A stretch of 9,677 nucleotides of DNA from Candidatus Didemnitutus sp. (GCA_030682505.1 JAUXOH010000086.1:1-9677); one strand, 5' to 3'; shown: positions 1 through 6,361, counted from the first letter of the stretch. Notes: generated by a model from the letters alone, not told the origin. A program made the numbers and translations.

Positions 1-98
1 CAGTTGGGATTGCCGACCAGCGCGTAGACCGGGGTGCGATCGGCGGGAGTTGACCGCATCTTCGCGGGAGGCGTGATGTGCGGGGGCAGCGTGCTCAC
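1..98 (-). CDS. feoB: FeoB ferrous iron transporter, N-terminal fragment (runs off the left edge)
   Basis: FeoB is an inner-membrane Fe(II) importer with an N-terminal GTPase domain. Only about 32 codons are inside the window, translating as a Pro-rich leader followed by VYALVGNPN and a codon beginning TG. This is the start of the G1/P-loop; the family reads GNPN(S/C)GKTT, so the cut codon is probably Cys. The start is taken as GTG at 98-96, four bases after the stop of the upstream feoA, which suits translational coupling. An in-frame ATG at 59-57 is the alternative and would give a more typical short FeoB N-terminus. Its place immediately after two feoA genes is the classic feo operon order and supports the call. 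Everything beyond the P-loop, including the transmembrane gates, lies outside the window, so completeness cannot be judged. Confidence 0.85.
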   Translation of the reverse strand, partial: MSTLPPHITPPAKMRSTPADRTPVYALVGNPN

Positions 99-102
99 GG
101 GA

Positions 103-336
103 TCAGGTTTCGACAGTGATCTGGTCGGCCTCTTCCCGGCGCAGCGTCAGGTTGTAGCCGCGCAGCTTGATCTCGATCGGATCGCCCAGGGGGGCGACGC
201 GCACAAAGGTCAGTGCCGTGCCCGGGAGCAGGCCCATCTCGCGCAGCCGAAGAAACGCCGTGCCGGTTTTCGGAAAATCCTTCACCCGCGCAGTGGCGCC
301 GGGGGCAAGCTCGGTCAGTTTGAGGCGAGCGGACAT
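103..336 (-). CDS. feoA: FeoA family protein, canonical copy next to feoB
   Basis: This is a 77-residue FeoA, a small SH3-like cytoplasmic protein that assists FeoB-mediated ferrous iron uptake. The sequence shows the family core: a Leu/Pro/Gly start (LTELAPGATARV), LRLREMGLLPGTALTFV at about 29-45, then APLGDPIEIKLRGYNLTLRR at 48-67, which is the classic FeoA C-terminal signature. Length is normal for the family (about 75-85). It contains no cysteine. The ATG at 336 follows the stop of the preceding feoA by six bases, and the stop is four bases before the feoB GTG, so the three genes are almost certainly one transcript. No Shine-Dalgarno sequence is visible before the ATG, so translation may depend on coupling. 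The exact role of FeoA is unsettled in the field; interaction with FeoB is the usual view. Confidence 0.92.
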   Translation of the reverse strand: MSARLKLTELAPGATARVKDFPKTGTAFLRLREMGLLPGTALTFVRVAPLGDPIEIKLRGYNLTLRREEADQITVET

Positions 337-342
337 TGCCGC

Positions 343-597
343 TTAACACGCGCCAGCCGGCAAACGCTCGACCAGGATATTCATCGCCGCGCTGTGATTC
401 AGCGCGATGCGCGTGCCATTGATCTGACAAAGACTGGTGGTGGTGCCGGAAATCTTCGTGACCAAGGCGGCTTCACCGAAGCCCATCTCGCGAACGCGCT
501 GGCAAAACCCCTCGTCGCCTTTGAGTTCGCAGATCCGCCCGGTCGCGCCCGCGGGCAGCTGGCAAAGGGGACCGAGGACTTTGAATGGCGTGGACAT
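343..597 (-). CDS. feoA: FeoA family protein, divergent cysteine-rich copy, first gene of the feo operon
   Basis: This is an 84-residue FeoA-like protein. Recognisable family features are LCQLPAGATGRICEL at 11-25, QRVREMGFGEAALVTKI at 33-49 (aligning with LRLREMGLLPGTALTFV of the next gene) and a final beta-strand region, GTRIALNHSAAMNILVE. It is clearly diverged from the second copy and has five cysteines (12, 23, 32, 57, 84), where the neighbour has none. It lacks the APLGDPIEI segment. The start is set at ATG 597-595 because the protein then begins at family length. A TTG at 636 is in frame but would add 13 unconserved residues. The leader just before the ATG is pyrimidine-rich (CTCTCTCTTCGG) with no Shine-Dalgarno site. 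It is the first gene of the feo transcript, about 105 bases downstream of an AT-rich repeat that may be its operator. A regulatory or accessory role is inference. Confidence 0.85.
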   Translation of the reverse strand: MSTPFKVLGPLCQLPAGATGRICELKGDEGFCQRVREMGFGEAALVTKISGTTTSLCQINGTRIALNHSAAMNILVERLPAGAC

Positions 598-701
598 TCC
601 GAAGAGAGAGAAAGCGCTAATGAGACTGAGTTGCAAGCATCTTGGTGGGTGTCGCCGGGAAAAGAGAAGGATGAATCGACGACGTTAGCAGCGCCGTAAG
701 T

Positions 702-727
702 TAATATGCATCAATATTAAACATGCA
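702..727. promoter_or_regulatory. Candidate operator/promoter element of the feo operon (compound inverted and direct repeat)
   Basis: Within a GC-rich region, this AT-rich patch holds a perfect inverted repeat, TTAATAT (702-708), six bases, then ATATTAA (715-721). It also holds a direct repeat, TTAATATGCA (702-711) and TTAACATGCA (718-727), with a period of 16 bases. It lies about 105 bases upstream of the first feoA start, where a promoter for the minus-strand feo genes is expected. Iron uptake operons are commonly controlled by Fur- or DtxR/MntR-family repressors binding dyads of this size. The sequence is not a recognisable E. coli-type Fur box, so the regulator cannot be named. A -10-like TATTAA can be read on the minus strand inside it (707-702), but I see no convincing -35 at proper spacing. 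Confidence 0.45.
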
Positions 728-903
728 AATAAGACCATGGTATTCGTTTGCGGCGCGCCAACCCATGCACGGAAGTTGGCAACGGATGCTAGGTCGAACC
801 CACCTTGGACGGGACTGAGGAGACTGCGATCGGAGTGCGATTTGACGGACCGCAGGGATGGATTGAGCATCCTAGAAACCTGCCAAGGCAACCAACGGGG
901 CCG
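728..903. other. Intergenic stretch with no supported gene between the feo and atp operons
   Basis: Together with flanking sequence this forms a gene-free stretch of about 360 bases (598-956). Short open frames exist on both strands (for example 737-976 plus and 685-891 minus), but their products are compositionally odd and match no family I know, and the plus frame crosses the atp terminator and the end of atpC. Weak symmetry is present: GCCAAC (757-762) with GTTGGC (775-780), and GGATGCT (784-790) with AGCATCC (866-872). Neither makes a convincing RNA structure. I see no tRNA, riboswitch or mobile element. Confidence 0.5.
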
Positions 904-933
904 GGAAAAGGCGCGGTATTTAGGCCGCGCCTT
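904..933 (-). terminator. Rho-independent terminator of the atp operon
   Basis: Read on the minus strand, a perfect 9-bp stem is formed by AAGGCGCGG (933-925) and CCGCGCCTT (916-908) around an 8-base loop. It is followed by a short T run; four consecutive T, two of them in the stem, cover 909-906, and then CCC. It begins 23 bases after the atpC stop codon, exactly where the ATP synthase transcript should end. The stem is strong and the U-tract is short, so termination may be incomplete. No equivalent T-run exists on the plus-strand side. Confidence 0.7.
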
Positions 934-956
934 GAAAGGGAAAAGATCCCGACGGC

Positions 957-1364
957 TTAACTCTTGCGGCGTTTGAGCGCGAGCTGGACGCCGGCGTAGC
1001 GCACGAGGCTTTGCAGGTGTTCGAGTTCCTGCGGGTCCATTGTCTTGGCGTTGGCGATTTCCTGCTCGGCGCGCTTCATGGCAGCTTCGACGGCGGCTTC
1101 GTCAATTTTCTCTTCGGTGATGGCGGACTCGGCCAGCACGCGGACGGTATCGCCCTCGATTTCGGCAAAGCCACCGCTCACGGCGAGAAAAGTGGTCTCG
1201 GTGCCCTTGGAAACGCGCAGTTCGCCGTGGGCGACCTGGGTGAGAAGCGGGATGTGGCCCGGCAGAATTCCAATCTCACCCTCGACGGTCGGAATCACGA
1301 CGGAGTCGATGGTGTCGGAATACACCTTCGCCTCGGGCGTGACGATTTCGAGAGTCAGGGACAT
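957..1364 (-). CDS. atpC: ATP synthase F1 epsilon subunit
   Basis: Epsilon sits on the gamma central stalk, couples F1 to the c-ring and can inhibit ATP hydrolysis through its C-terminal helices. The 135-residue product is of normal length. The N-terminal beta-sandwich is clear: LTLEIVTPEAKVYSDTIDSV at 3-22, VEGEIGILPGHIPLLT at 27-42 (the family hallmark GxxGxLPGHxP), and FLAVSGGFAEIEGDTVRVLAESA at 59-81. The C-terminal helical hairpin follows at about 84-130 and ends in a basic tail (KRRKS). It is the last gene of the operon, starting six bases after the atpD stop (leader ACCACC then ATG) and ending 23 bases before a terminator hairpin. The tight spacing suggests translational coupling to atpD. 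Nothing is missing or truncated. Confidence 0.97.
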   Translation of the reverse strand: MSLTLEIVTPEAKVYSDTIDSVVIPTVEGEIGILPGHIPLLTQVAHGELRVSKGTETTFLAVSGGFAEIEGDTVRVLAESAITEEKIDEAAVEAAMKRAEQEIANAKTMDPQELEHLQSLVRYAGVQLALKRRKS

Positions 1365-1370
1365 GGTGGT

Positions 1371-2792
1371 TTATTTCTTGGCGGCGGCGGCGATGACCTC
1401 ATCGATGCCACCCTTCATGTAGAAATCACCTTCGGCGACGTGATCGAGCTCGCCGTCGAGGATCATCTTGAAGCCGCGGACGGTGTCCTTGACGGGCAGA
1501 TCCGTGCCGGGCGTGCCGGTGAAGACTTCGGCGACGGCGAACGGTTGCGAGAGGAAGCGCTGGATCTTGCGGGCGCGGTAGACGGTGAGCTTGTCCTCGG
1601 GGGAAAGTTCATCGAGACCGAGAATCGCGATGATGTCCTGCAGGTCCTTGTAGCGCTGGAGGACGCGCTGGAGTTCACGCGCAACCTTGTAGTGGTCTTC
1701 GCCGACGATGTCGGGTTGCAGGGCCTTGGAAACCGAGGAGAGCGGATCGACGGCGGGATAGATGCCGAGTTCGGCGATCGAGCGCTCGAGCACGATGGTC
1801 GAGTCAAGGTGGGCAAAGGTGTTGGCCGGGGCTGGATCGGTGAGATCGTCCGCGGGCACATAGACGGCCTGCACGGAGGTGATGGAGCCCTTCTTCGTGG
1901 AAGTGATGCGTTCCTGCAGAATGCCCATTTCGTTGGCCAGCGTGGGTTGGTAACCGACGGCCGACGGGGAGCGACCGAGCAGCGCGGACACTTCGGAACC
2001 GGCCTGGGAGAAGCGGAAGATATTGTCGATGAAGAGCAACACGTCCTGGTTCTTCTCGTCGCGGAAATATTCGGTCATCGCGAGCGCCGAGAGGGCGACG
2101 CGCATGCGCGCACCCGGGGGTTCGTTCATCTGGCCGTAAACCAAGGCGACCTTCGATTTGCTGAGATCCTTTTGGTCGATGACGCCCGCTTCCGACATTT
2201 CGTGGTAAAGATCGTTGCCCTCGCGGGAACGCTCGCCGACGCCCGCAAAAACCGAGTAACCGCCGTGGGCTTTCGCGATGTTGTTGATGAGCTCGAGAAT
2301 GACGACGGTCTTGCCGACCCCGGCGCCGCCGAAGGCTCCGGCTTTGCCTCCCTTGATGAAGGGACAGATGAGATCGATGACCTTGATGCCGGTCTCGAGA
2401 ATTTCAGACTTGGTGTCCTGTTCCTCGAGGGAGGGGGCGGGACGGTGAATCGGATAGCGCTTGGCGTGCGCCACCGGGCCGCGACCGTCAACGGGCTCGC
2501 CGGTGACGTCGAAGATGCGCCCGAGAACGCCATCGCCGACCGGGACGGAAATCGGGGCGCCCGTGTCGAGCACCGCCATGCCGCGCACGAGACCTTCGGA
2601 GGAGGACATCGCGATGGTGCGGACGAGGCCTTCGCCCAGATGCTGCTGCACCTCGAGGGTCAGATGTTGCTTCTGGCCGGCGGCCGTGAAGTCGATGGTG
2701 AGGGCTTGATAGATCGCGGGGACGGTGCCCGGTGCGAATTGAACGTCAACGACGGCGCCGATGACCTGGACGATTTTACCTTGATTGCTCAT
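1371..2792 (-). CDS. atpD: ATP synthase F1 beta subunit (catalytic)
   Basis: Beta carries the catalytic nucleotide sites of F1 and makes ATP from ADP and phosphate as gamma turns. The 473-residue protein is complete. An N-terminal beta-barrel (1-80) is followed by the nucleotide-binding domain with P-loop GGAGVGKT at 155-162, GVGERSREGNDL at 184-195 (E187 equivalent to the catalytic Glu of E. coli) and the Walker B strand LLFIDNIFRF at 252-261 (D256). ALLGRSPSAVGYQPTLA at 270-286 is the usual beta signature. The C-terminal lever motif reads DELSPED (394-400) where E. coli has DELSEED, so one acidic residue is a proline. The phrase LICPFIKGGKAGAFGGAG is a style I associate with Verrucomicrobia/Planctomycetes rather than Proteobacteria. 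It lies 32 bases after atpG and six bases before atpC. The leader is C/T-rich without a Shine-Dalgarno site. Confidence 0.99.
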   Translation of the reverse strand: MSNQGKIVQVIGAVVDVQFAPGTVPAIYQALTIDFTAAGQKQHLTLEVQQHLGEGLVRTIAMSSSEGLVRGMAVLDTGAPISVPVGDGVLGRIFDVTGEPVDGRGPVAHAKRYPIHRPAPSLEEQDTKSEILETGIKVIDLICPFIKGGKAGAFGGAGVGKTVVILELINNIAKAHGGYSVFAGVGERSREGNDLYHEMSEAGVIDQKDLSKSKVALVYGQMNEPPGARMRVALSALAMTEYFRDEKNQDVLLFIDNIFRFSQAGSEVSALLGRSPSAVGYQPTLANEMGILQERITSTKKGSITSVQAVYVPADDLTDPAPANTFAHLDSTIVLERSIAELGIYPAVDPLSSVSKALQPDIVGEDHYKVARELQRVLQRYKDLQDIIAILGLDELSPEDKLTVYRARKIQRFLSQPFAVAEVFTGTPGTDLPVKDTVRGFKMILDGELDHVAEGDFYMKGGIDEVIAAAAKK

Positions 2793-2824
2793 GACGGAAA
2801 GAGGGGCGGTTGGGGGGATTGAAA

Positions 2825-3700
2825 TTATTGGGAGGTGGCGGCCGCCGCGGAGATTTCGAGAATTTCCTGGGTGATCGCGGCCTGACGGGCCTTGTTGTAT
2901 TCGAGGGTGAGGTCGCCGAGGAGACTGGTGGCGTTGTCCTTCGCGGTCTTCATCGCCACCATGCGCGAGCTGTGCTCGGAGGCCTTGGCGCTGAGAATGA
3001 GTTGGTGAATGAAGCGGTTGACGTAGAACGGGAGCAGCGCCTCGAGTACCGCCTGGGGACTGGGCTCGAAGAGCATGTCGCGGTCGTCCTTGTGCTGGCT
3101 GGCCTCGTCGCTGCCCGCGCGGAGCAGTTTGACGAAGTCCTGCACATTCGAGAGCGGGAGAATCGGGCGCACCAAGGGCTCTTGGATGAGCGTGTTCTTG
3201 AAACGCGGATAGATGACCTCGAGCGTATCGATCGCGCCCTCGAGGTAGAGTTTCATCATGAACTCGACGATCGGCTTCACCTCGGAGAACGCGACGCGGT
3301 CACTGACGGTGAAGTCCGCGATCATGTCCTTCCTGGCGCGACCGAGGAACTGGGCGCCCTTGCGCCCGATGGCGACAAACTTGGCCGGGGTCTTGATATC
3401 GAGGACGAGCTTGAACAGATTGGCGTTGAGCGGTCCGCAAAGCCCCTTGTCGGTCGTGACGAGGAGGATGCCGCGGGTCTTGACCTCGCGCTTGATCAGA
3501 AACGGATGGAGGGTTTCGTCGACGCGGCCGGCGAGCGCCGCGAGCATGTCGGCCATGAGGAGCGCGTAGGCGCGACCGGCGATCGCGACCTGCTGCGCCT
3601 TCTTCATCTTCGACGCCGCGACGAGCTCCATCGCCTTGGTGATCTGGCGGGTGTTCTTGACCGACTTGATGCGGCGGCGGATGTCGCGGGTGGAGGACAT
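2825..3700 (-). CDS. atpG: ATP synthase F1 gamma subunit (central stalk)
   Basis: Gamma is the rotating shaft that links the c-ring to the alpha3-beta3 head. The 291-residue protein has the two conserved coiled-coil ends: N-terminal TRDIRRRIKSVKNTRQITKAMELVAASKM at 4-32, and C-terminal RMVAMKTAKDNATSLLGDLTLEYNKARQAAITQEILEI at 246-283, which includes the family signature ITQEI(L/T)EI. The middle Rossmann-like domain contains LLVTTDKGLCGPLNANL at 79-95, also diagnostic. Length is normal (about 285-300). A polar stretch at 196-208 (GSDEASQHKDDRD) is a probable loop insertion. The start is ATG at 3700, preceded by CTTCCCGCAACTTCTAGC with no Shine-Dalgarno site. The spacer to atpA, 78 bases, is the longest in the F1 part of the operon and is GC-rich. 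No truncation or frameshift is seen. Confidence 0.98.
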   Translation of the reverse strand: MSSTRDIRRRIKSVKNTRQITKAMELVAASKMKKAQQVAIAGRAYALLMADMLAALAGRVDETLHPFLIKREVKTRGILLVTTDKGLCGPLNANLFKLVLDIKTPAKFVAIGRKGAQFLGRARKDMIADFTVSDRVAFSEVKPIVEFMMKLYLEGAIDTLEVIYPRFKNTLIQEPLVRPILPLSNVQDFVKLLRAGSDEASQHKDDRDMLFEPSPQAVLEALLPFYVNRFIHQLILSAKASEHSSRMVAMKTAKDNATSLLGDLTLEYNKARQAAITQEILEISAAAATSQ

Positions 3701-3778
3701 GCTAGAAGTTGCGGGAAGTGGAGGTGGGGAGCGGGGCGCTGGCGGAGTCGTGCGCCGGTGGCTGGTCGCGGCGGCGGC

Positions 3779-5305
3779 TTAGGCGGCGTAGGTGGACTTC
3801 CACTCGTCGAGGGCGATCTTGAGCCCGGCTTCGATGTCGGCGTCGAGGGCGGCCTTGGTGCGAATCTTCGTCAGGAGCTCATCCTTGCGCGTGGTGAGGA
3901 AGTCGCGGAGCGAGGCCGCGGCGGCGCCGACGTTCTTGACGTCGAGGGAGTCGTAATAGTTTTTCTGCAGCGCCCACAGCACGGCGGCCTGGACTTCGAT
4001 GGAGATGGGGTTGAGCTGGGCCTGCTTGAACAGCTCGACGATGCGGGCGCCGCGCTCGAGGGTGGCTTTCGTCTTGGTGTCGAGGTCGGAACCAAACTGG
4101 GCGAAGGCCGCGAGTTCACGGAACTGGGCGAGCTCGCCCTTGAGTTTACCGCCGACCTGCTTGGTGGCCTTGATCTGCGCGGCGGAACCGACGCGAGAAA
4201 CCGACAGACCCACGGACACCGCAGGGCGGATGCCTTGGTTGAAGAGATCGGTTTCGAGGAAGATCTGGCCGTCGGTGATCGAGATGACATTCGTCGGAAT
4301 ATAGGCCGACACGTCGCCGGCTTGCGTCTCGATGATGGGCAAAGCGGTGAGCGAGCCCTTGCCGTCGAGGCGAGCCGAGCGCTCGAGGAGACGGGAGTGC
4401 AGATAAAACACGTCGCCTGGATAGGCTTCGCGGCCGGAGGGGCGTTTCAGGATGAGCGAGATCTGGCGGTAGGCGACGGCGTGCTTGGAGAGATCATCGT
4501 AAACGATGAGCGCATCCATGCCGTTTTCCATGAACCATTCGCCGAGGGCCGCACCCGAGAAGGGGGCGAGGTATTGGTTGGCGGGATTGTCGGCGGCGGG
4601 AGCGGCGACGATGATGGTGTATTCCAGCGCCCCGGCAGCCTCGAGGGCGGTCAGGGTGCGAACGATGTTCGACTGCTTTTGGCCGACAGCGACGTAGATG
4701 GAGTAAACGGGACGGAAGCTCTTGTCGCCGGAAGCGAGACCGACCTTGTTGATGCGGCCCTGGTTGATGATCGTGTCGATGCAGATGGTCGTCTTGCCGG
4801 TGCCGCGATCGCCGATGATGAGTTCGCGCTGGCCGCGGCCGATCGGGATCATCGAATCGATCGCCATGATGCCGGTGAGGAGGGGCTGGGAAACGGATTT
4901 GCGGACGATGATGCCAGGGGCGATCTTTTCGACCGGGTAGGACTCCTTGGAATCGATCGGGCCCTTGCCGTCGACCGGGCGGCCGAGGGCGTCGACCACG
5001 CGGCCGAGCAGGGCCTTGCCCACGGGAACGGAGAGGAGCTTGCCGGTCGTCATGACCTCGTCGCCTTCCTTCAATTGGGAGACGTCGCCGAGAATGACGC
5101 AGCCGACCTCGTCTTCCTCAAGATTGAGGGCGATGCCGATGGTGCCGCCGGGGAATTGCACCATTTCGTTATACATGACGTCCGAGAGACCATCGATCTT
5201 GGCGACGCCGTCGGCGACGGTGCGGATGGTGCCGGTGTTCTTTTTGACGGCCTTGCTGGATAGCTTGGCGATCTGTTGTTCGATTTGTTCGATGACGTTG
5301 CTCAT
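3779..5305 (-). CDS. atpA: ATP synthase F1 alpha subunit (regulatory/non-catalytic)
   Basis: Alpha alternates with beta in the F1 head, binds non-catalytic nucleotides and supplies the arginine finger. The 508-residue protein is complete. The N-terminal crown domain runs from about 25 to 95 (GTIRTVADGVAKIDGL, VGCVILGD). The P-loop reads GDRGTGKT at 165-172, where the usual alpha motif is GDRQTGKT. IYVAVGQKQS follows at 203-212, YDDLSKHAVAYRQ at 269-281, GREAYPGDVFYLHSRLLERSAR at 291-312, and the arginine finger region SVSRVGSAAQ at 368-377 (R371). Between IINQ and IYVA there are about 20 residues instead of 7 in E. coli; mitochondrial and alphaproteobacterial alpha subunits also have extra residues here. 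The start at ATG 5305 gives the normal N-terminus (MSNVIEQIEQQI) that meets the delta subunit. It follows atpH by 27 bases. Confidence 0.99.
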   Translation of the reverse strand: MSNVIEQIEQQIAKLSSKAVKKNTGTIRTVADGVAKIDGLSDVMYNEMVQFPGGTIGIALNLEEDEVGCVILGDVSQLKEGDEVMTTGKLLSVPVGKALLGRVVDALGRPVDGKGPIDSKESYPVEKIAPGIIVRKSVSQPLLTGIMAIDSMIPIGRGQRELIIGDRGTGKTTICIDTIINQGRINKVGLASGDKSFRPVYSIYVAVGQKQSNIVRTLTALEAAGALEYTIIVAAPAADNPANQYLAPFSGAALGEWFMENGMDALIVYDDLSKHAVAYRQISLILKRPSGREAYPGDVFYLHSRLLERSARLDGKGSLTALPIIETQAGDVSAYIPTNVISITDGQIFLETDLFNQGIRPAVSVGLSVSRVGSAAQIKATKQVGGKLKGELAQFRELAAFAQFGSDLDTKTKATLERGARIVELFKQAQLNPISIEVQAAVLWALQKNYYDSLDVKNVGAAAASLRDFLTTRKDELLTKIRTKAALDADIEAGLKIALDEWKSTYAA

Positions 5306-5332
5306 CCGGAGTGGGGTTTAAAGGGGAGGAAG

Positions 5333-5725
5333 TTAGACGGACGTGGAAAGTTCGGCGAGTTGGCCGGCGACAGTGGATTCGTAGACATCGGAACCGATGC
5401 GCACGCGCAGGCCGGCGAGAAGCGCGGCGTTGGGCTGGGGATGGGACGTGATGGGACGGTGATATTTTTGCGACATGGCCCCCTCGATCATCTTGAGGGT
5501 GGCTTCGGTGACCGGACCGGCGTGCTCGACGATGGCGCGGGATTTCGCGAACTCCGTCGCGATTTGCCGGTGGTAAACCTTGAGCAGCGCGAGCGCTTGG
5601 CGCGGCGCGTGTTTTTCAATCCAGCCCAGGACGCCATGGACGCGGTCGGGTGAGACGGCGCCATTCTCCAAGCTGAGCTTGAAGAGCTGCTTGGCGAGGA
5701 GGTTGGTTTTCTTGGAGGCTGCCAT
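5333..5725 (-). CDS. atpH: ATP synthase F1 delta subunit (peripheral stalk), shortened form
   Basis: Delta (OSCP homologue) joins the top of F1 to the b-subunit stalk. The product has 130 residues; the usual bacterial length is about 175-180. The C-terminal domain is intact: IVEHAGPVTEATLKMIEGAMSQKY at 65-88 and the diagnostic LLAGLRVRIGSDVYESTVAGQLAEL at 102-126. The first helix (LLAKQLFKLSLENGAV) and a following helix (VHGVLGWIEKH) are recognisable. The rest of the N-terminal six-helix bundle, about 47 residues between roughly E. coli positions 45 and 90, appears to be missing. The ATG at 5725 is 18 bases after the atpF stop, so there is no room for an upstream extension without overlapping atpF, and I see no frameshift within the gene. 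This looks like a genuine compact delta, not a broken one. Confidence 0.93.
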   Translation of the reverse strand: MAASKKTNLLAKQLFKLSLENGAVSPDRVHGVLGWIEKHAPRQALALLKVYHRQIATEFAKSRAIVEHAGPVTEATLKMIEGAMSQKYHRPITSHPQPNAALLAGLRVRIGSDVYESTVAGQLAELSTSV

Positions 5726-5743
5726 GTGCGCGCGTCGGTGAAA

Positions 5744-6295
5744 TCAGAGGACCGACAGTTCCTTGGTCGCGGTCGCGTTGTAGGCGGCGCGATCGGCGTC
5801 GGTGAGTTGCTTGGCCAGCACGCGCTCGGTCGTGGTGACGACGAGTCGCGCAATCTCGCTGCGGGCCTGATCGAGCATCTTTCGGTGCGCGAGTTCGCTG
5901 GCCTGTTGGGCCCGGGCGATCATGTCGGCGGAACGCTGCAGGGCTTCGGCCTGCTGCTTGTCGGAAAGGTCTTTCGCGACGCGCCGGGCTTCGTCGATGA
6001 ATTTCTGGGCCTCGAGTTGCGCCTGCTTGATGATTTGCGTGCTTTCCTGCGCGGTGGCGGCGAGCTTGGCCTGCATTTCCTCGGCGTGCTTCAGGCCGGT
6101 CTCGATCTTTTGGTTGCGCGCTTCCATCGTGGCGATGGTCGGCTTGATGCCGAATTTGTAGAGGACCACGAAGAGAATCAGGAAGCTGGCGATCTGCCAG
6201 ACGACATAGTGCCACTCGATGCCGAACTTTTCGACGATGGACGGTTCGCCGGTGGTGGCAGCGGCTTCGGTAACGGCGAGCAGGAGGGGGAGCAT
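5744..6295 (-). CDS. atpF: ATP synthase Fo b subunit (peripheral stalk)
   Basis: The b subunit anchors the peripheral stalk in the membrane and reaches up to delta. The 183-residue product has a short hydrophobic N-terminus (MLPLLLAVTEAAA), one transmembrane helix at about 28-49 (WHYVVWQIASFLILFVVLYKF, followed by GIKPTI), and then a long Ala/Gln/Glu/Lys-rich coiled coil, RNQKIETGLKHAEEMQAK to the end. An in-frame ATG at 6352 would add 19 residues with no family match and would run through a GC-rich hairpin, so ATG 6295 is preferred. The N-terminal MLPLLLAVTEAAA looks like a cleavable signal, as reported for some b subunits outside Proteobacteria; that is inference. The leader is strongly pyrimidine-rich (CCCTTTTCCCTCCTCCGCC) with no Shine-Dalgarno site. 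Only one b-type gene is present, so the stalk should be a b homodimer. Confidence 0.96.
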   Translation of the reverse strand: MLPLLLAVTEAAATTGEPSIVEKFGIEWHYVVWQIASFLILFVVLYKFGIKPTIATMEARNQKIETGLKHAEEMQAKLAATAQESTQIIKQAQLEAQKFIDEARRVAKDLSDKQQAEALQRSADMIARAQQASELAHRKMLDQARSEIARLVVTTTERVLAKQLTDADRAAYNATATKELSVL

Positions 6296-6315
6296 GGCGG
6301 AGGAGGGAAAAGGGA

Positions 6316-6346
6316 TGGCGGCGCGGCATTGCGGCGCGCGCCGCCA
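6316..6346 (-). promoter_or_regulatory. Strong intercistronic hairpin between atpE and atpF
   Basis: In the 66-base gap between atpE and atpF, the minus strand contains TGGCGGCGCG (6346-6337), an 11-base loop, then the perfect complement CGCGCCGCCA (6325-6316): a 10-bp, almost all-GC stem. An alternative fold uses the 14-base palindrome at 6331-6344. Four bases after the stem the minus strand reads TTTT then CCC, the same tail as in the end-of-operon terminator. Likely roles are partial termination or mRNA end protection, either of which would favour atpB/atpE over the downstream genes; the c subunit is needed in roughly 8-15 copies against two of b. The structure is seen in the sequence; the role is inference. 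Confidence 0.55.
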
Positions 6347-6361
6347 GTTCAAAGGATCTGC

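Noticed and set aside
34..699. 221-codon plus-strand open frame over the feo genes
   Set aside because: Covers feoB start, both feoA genes and their upstream region; the minus-strand FeoA signatures are decisive.
792..804. tRNA-like TTCGA/TCGAACC segment
   Set aside because: No matching T-stem, anticodon arm or acceptor stem can be drawn around it on either strand.
784..872. GGATGCT/AGCATCC inverted repeat 75 bases apart, with CCTTGG/CCAAGG nearby
   Set aside because: The two pairings are not nested and the stems are short; no support for a structured RNA.
685..891. 68-codon minus-strand frame in the feo-atp spacer
   Set aside because: No recognisable features, overlaps the candidate operator, no Shine-Dalgarno site, weak codon bias.
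737..976. 79-codon plus-strand frame in the feo-atp spacer
   Set aside because: Very basic composition, runs through the atp terminator hairpin and into the end of atpC.
1011..2822. 603-codon plus-strand open frame opposite atpC/atpD
   Set aside because: Antisense shadow of two certain genes; its Gly/Asp/Glu-rich product arises from GC-biased codons read in reverse.
2810..5263. 817-codon plus-strand open frame opposite atpG/atpA
   Set aside because: Antisense shadow; no domain, low-complexity composition, and fully covered by genuine genes on the minus strand.
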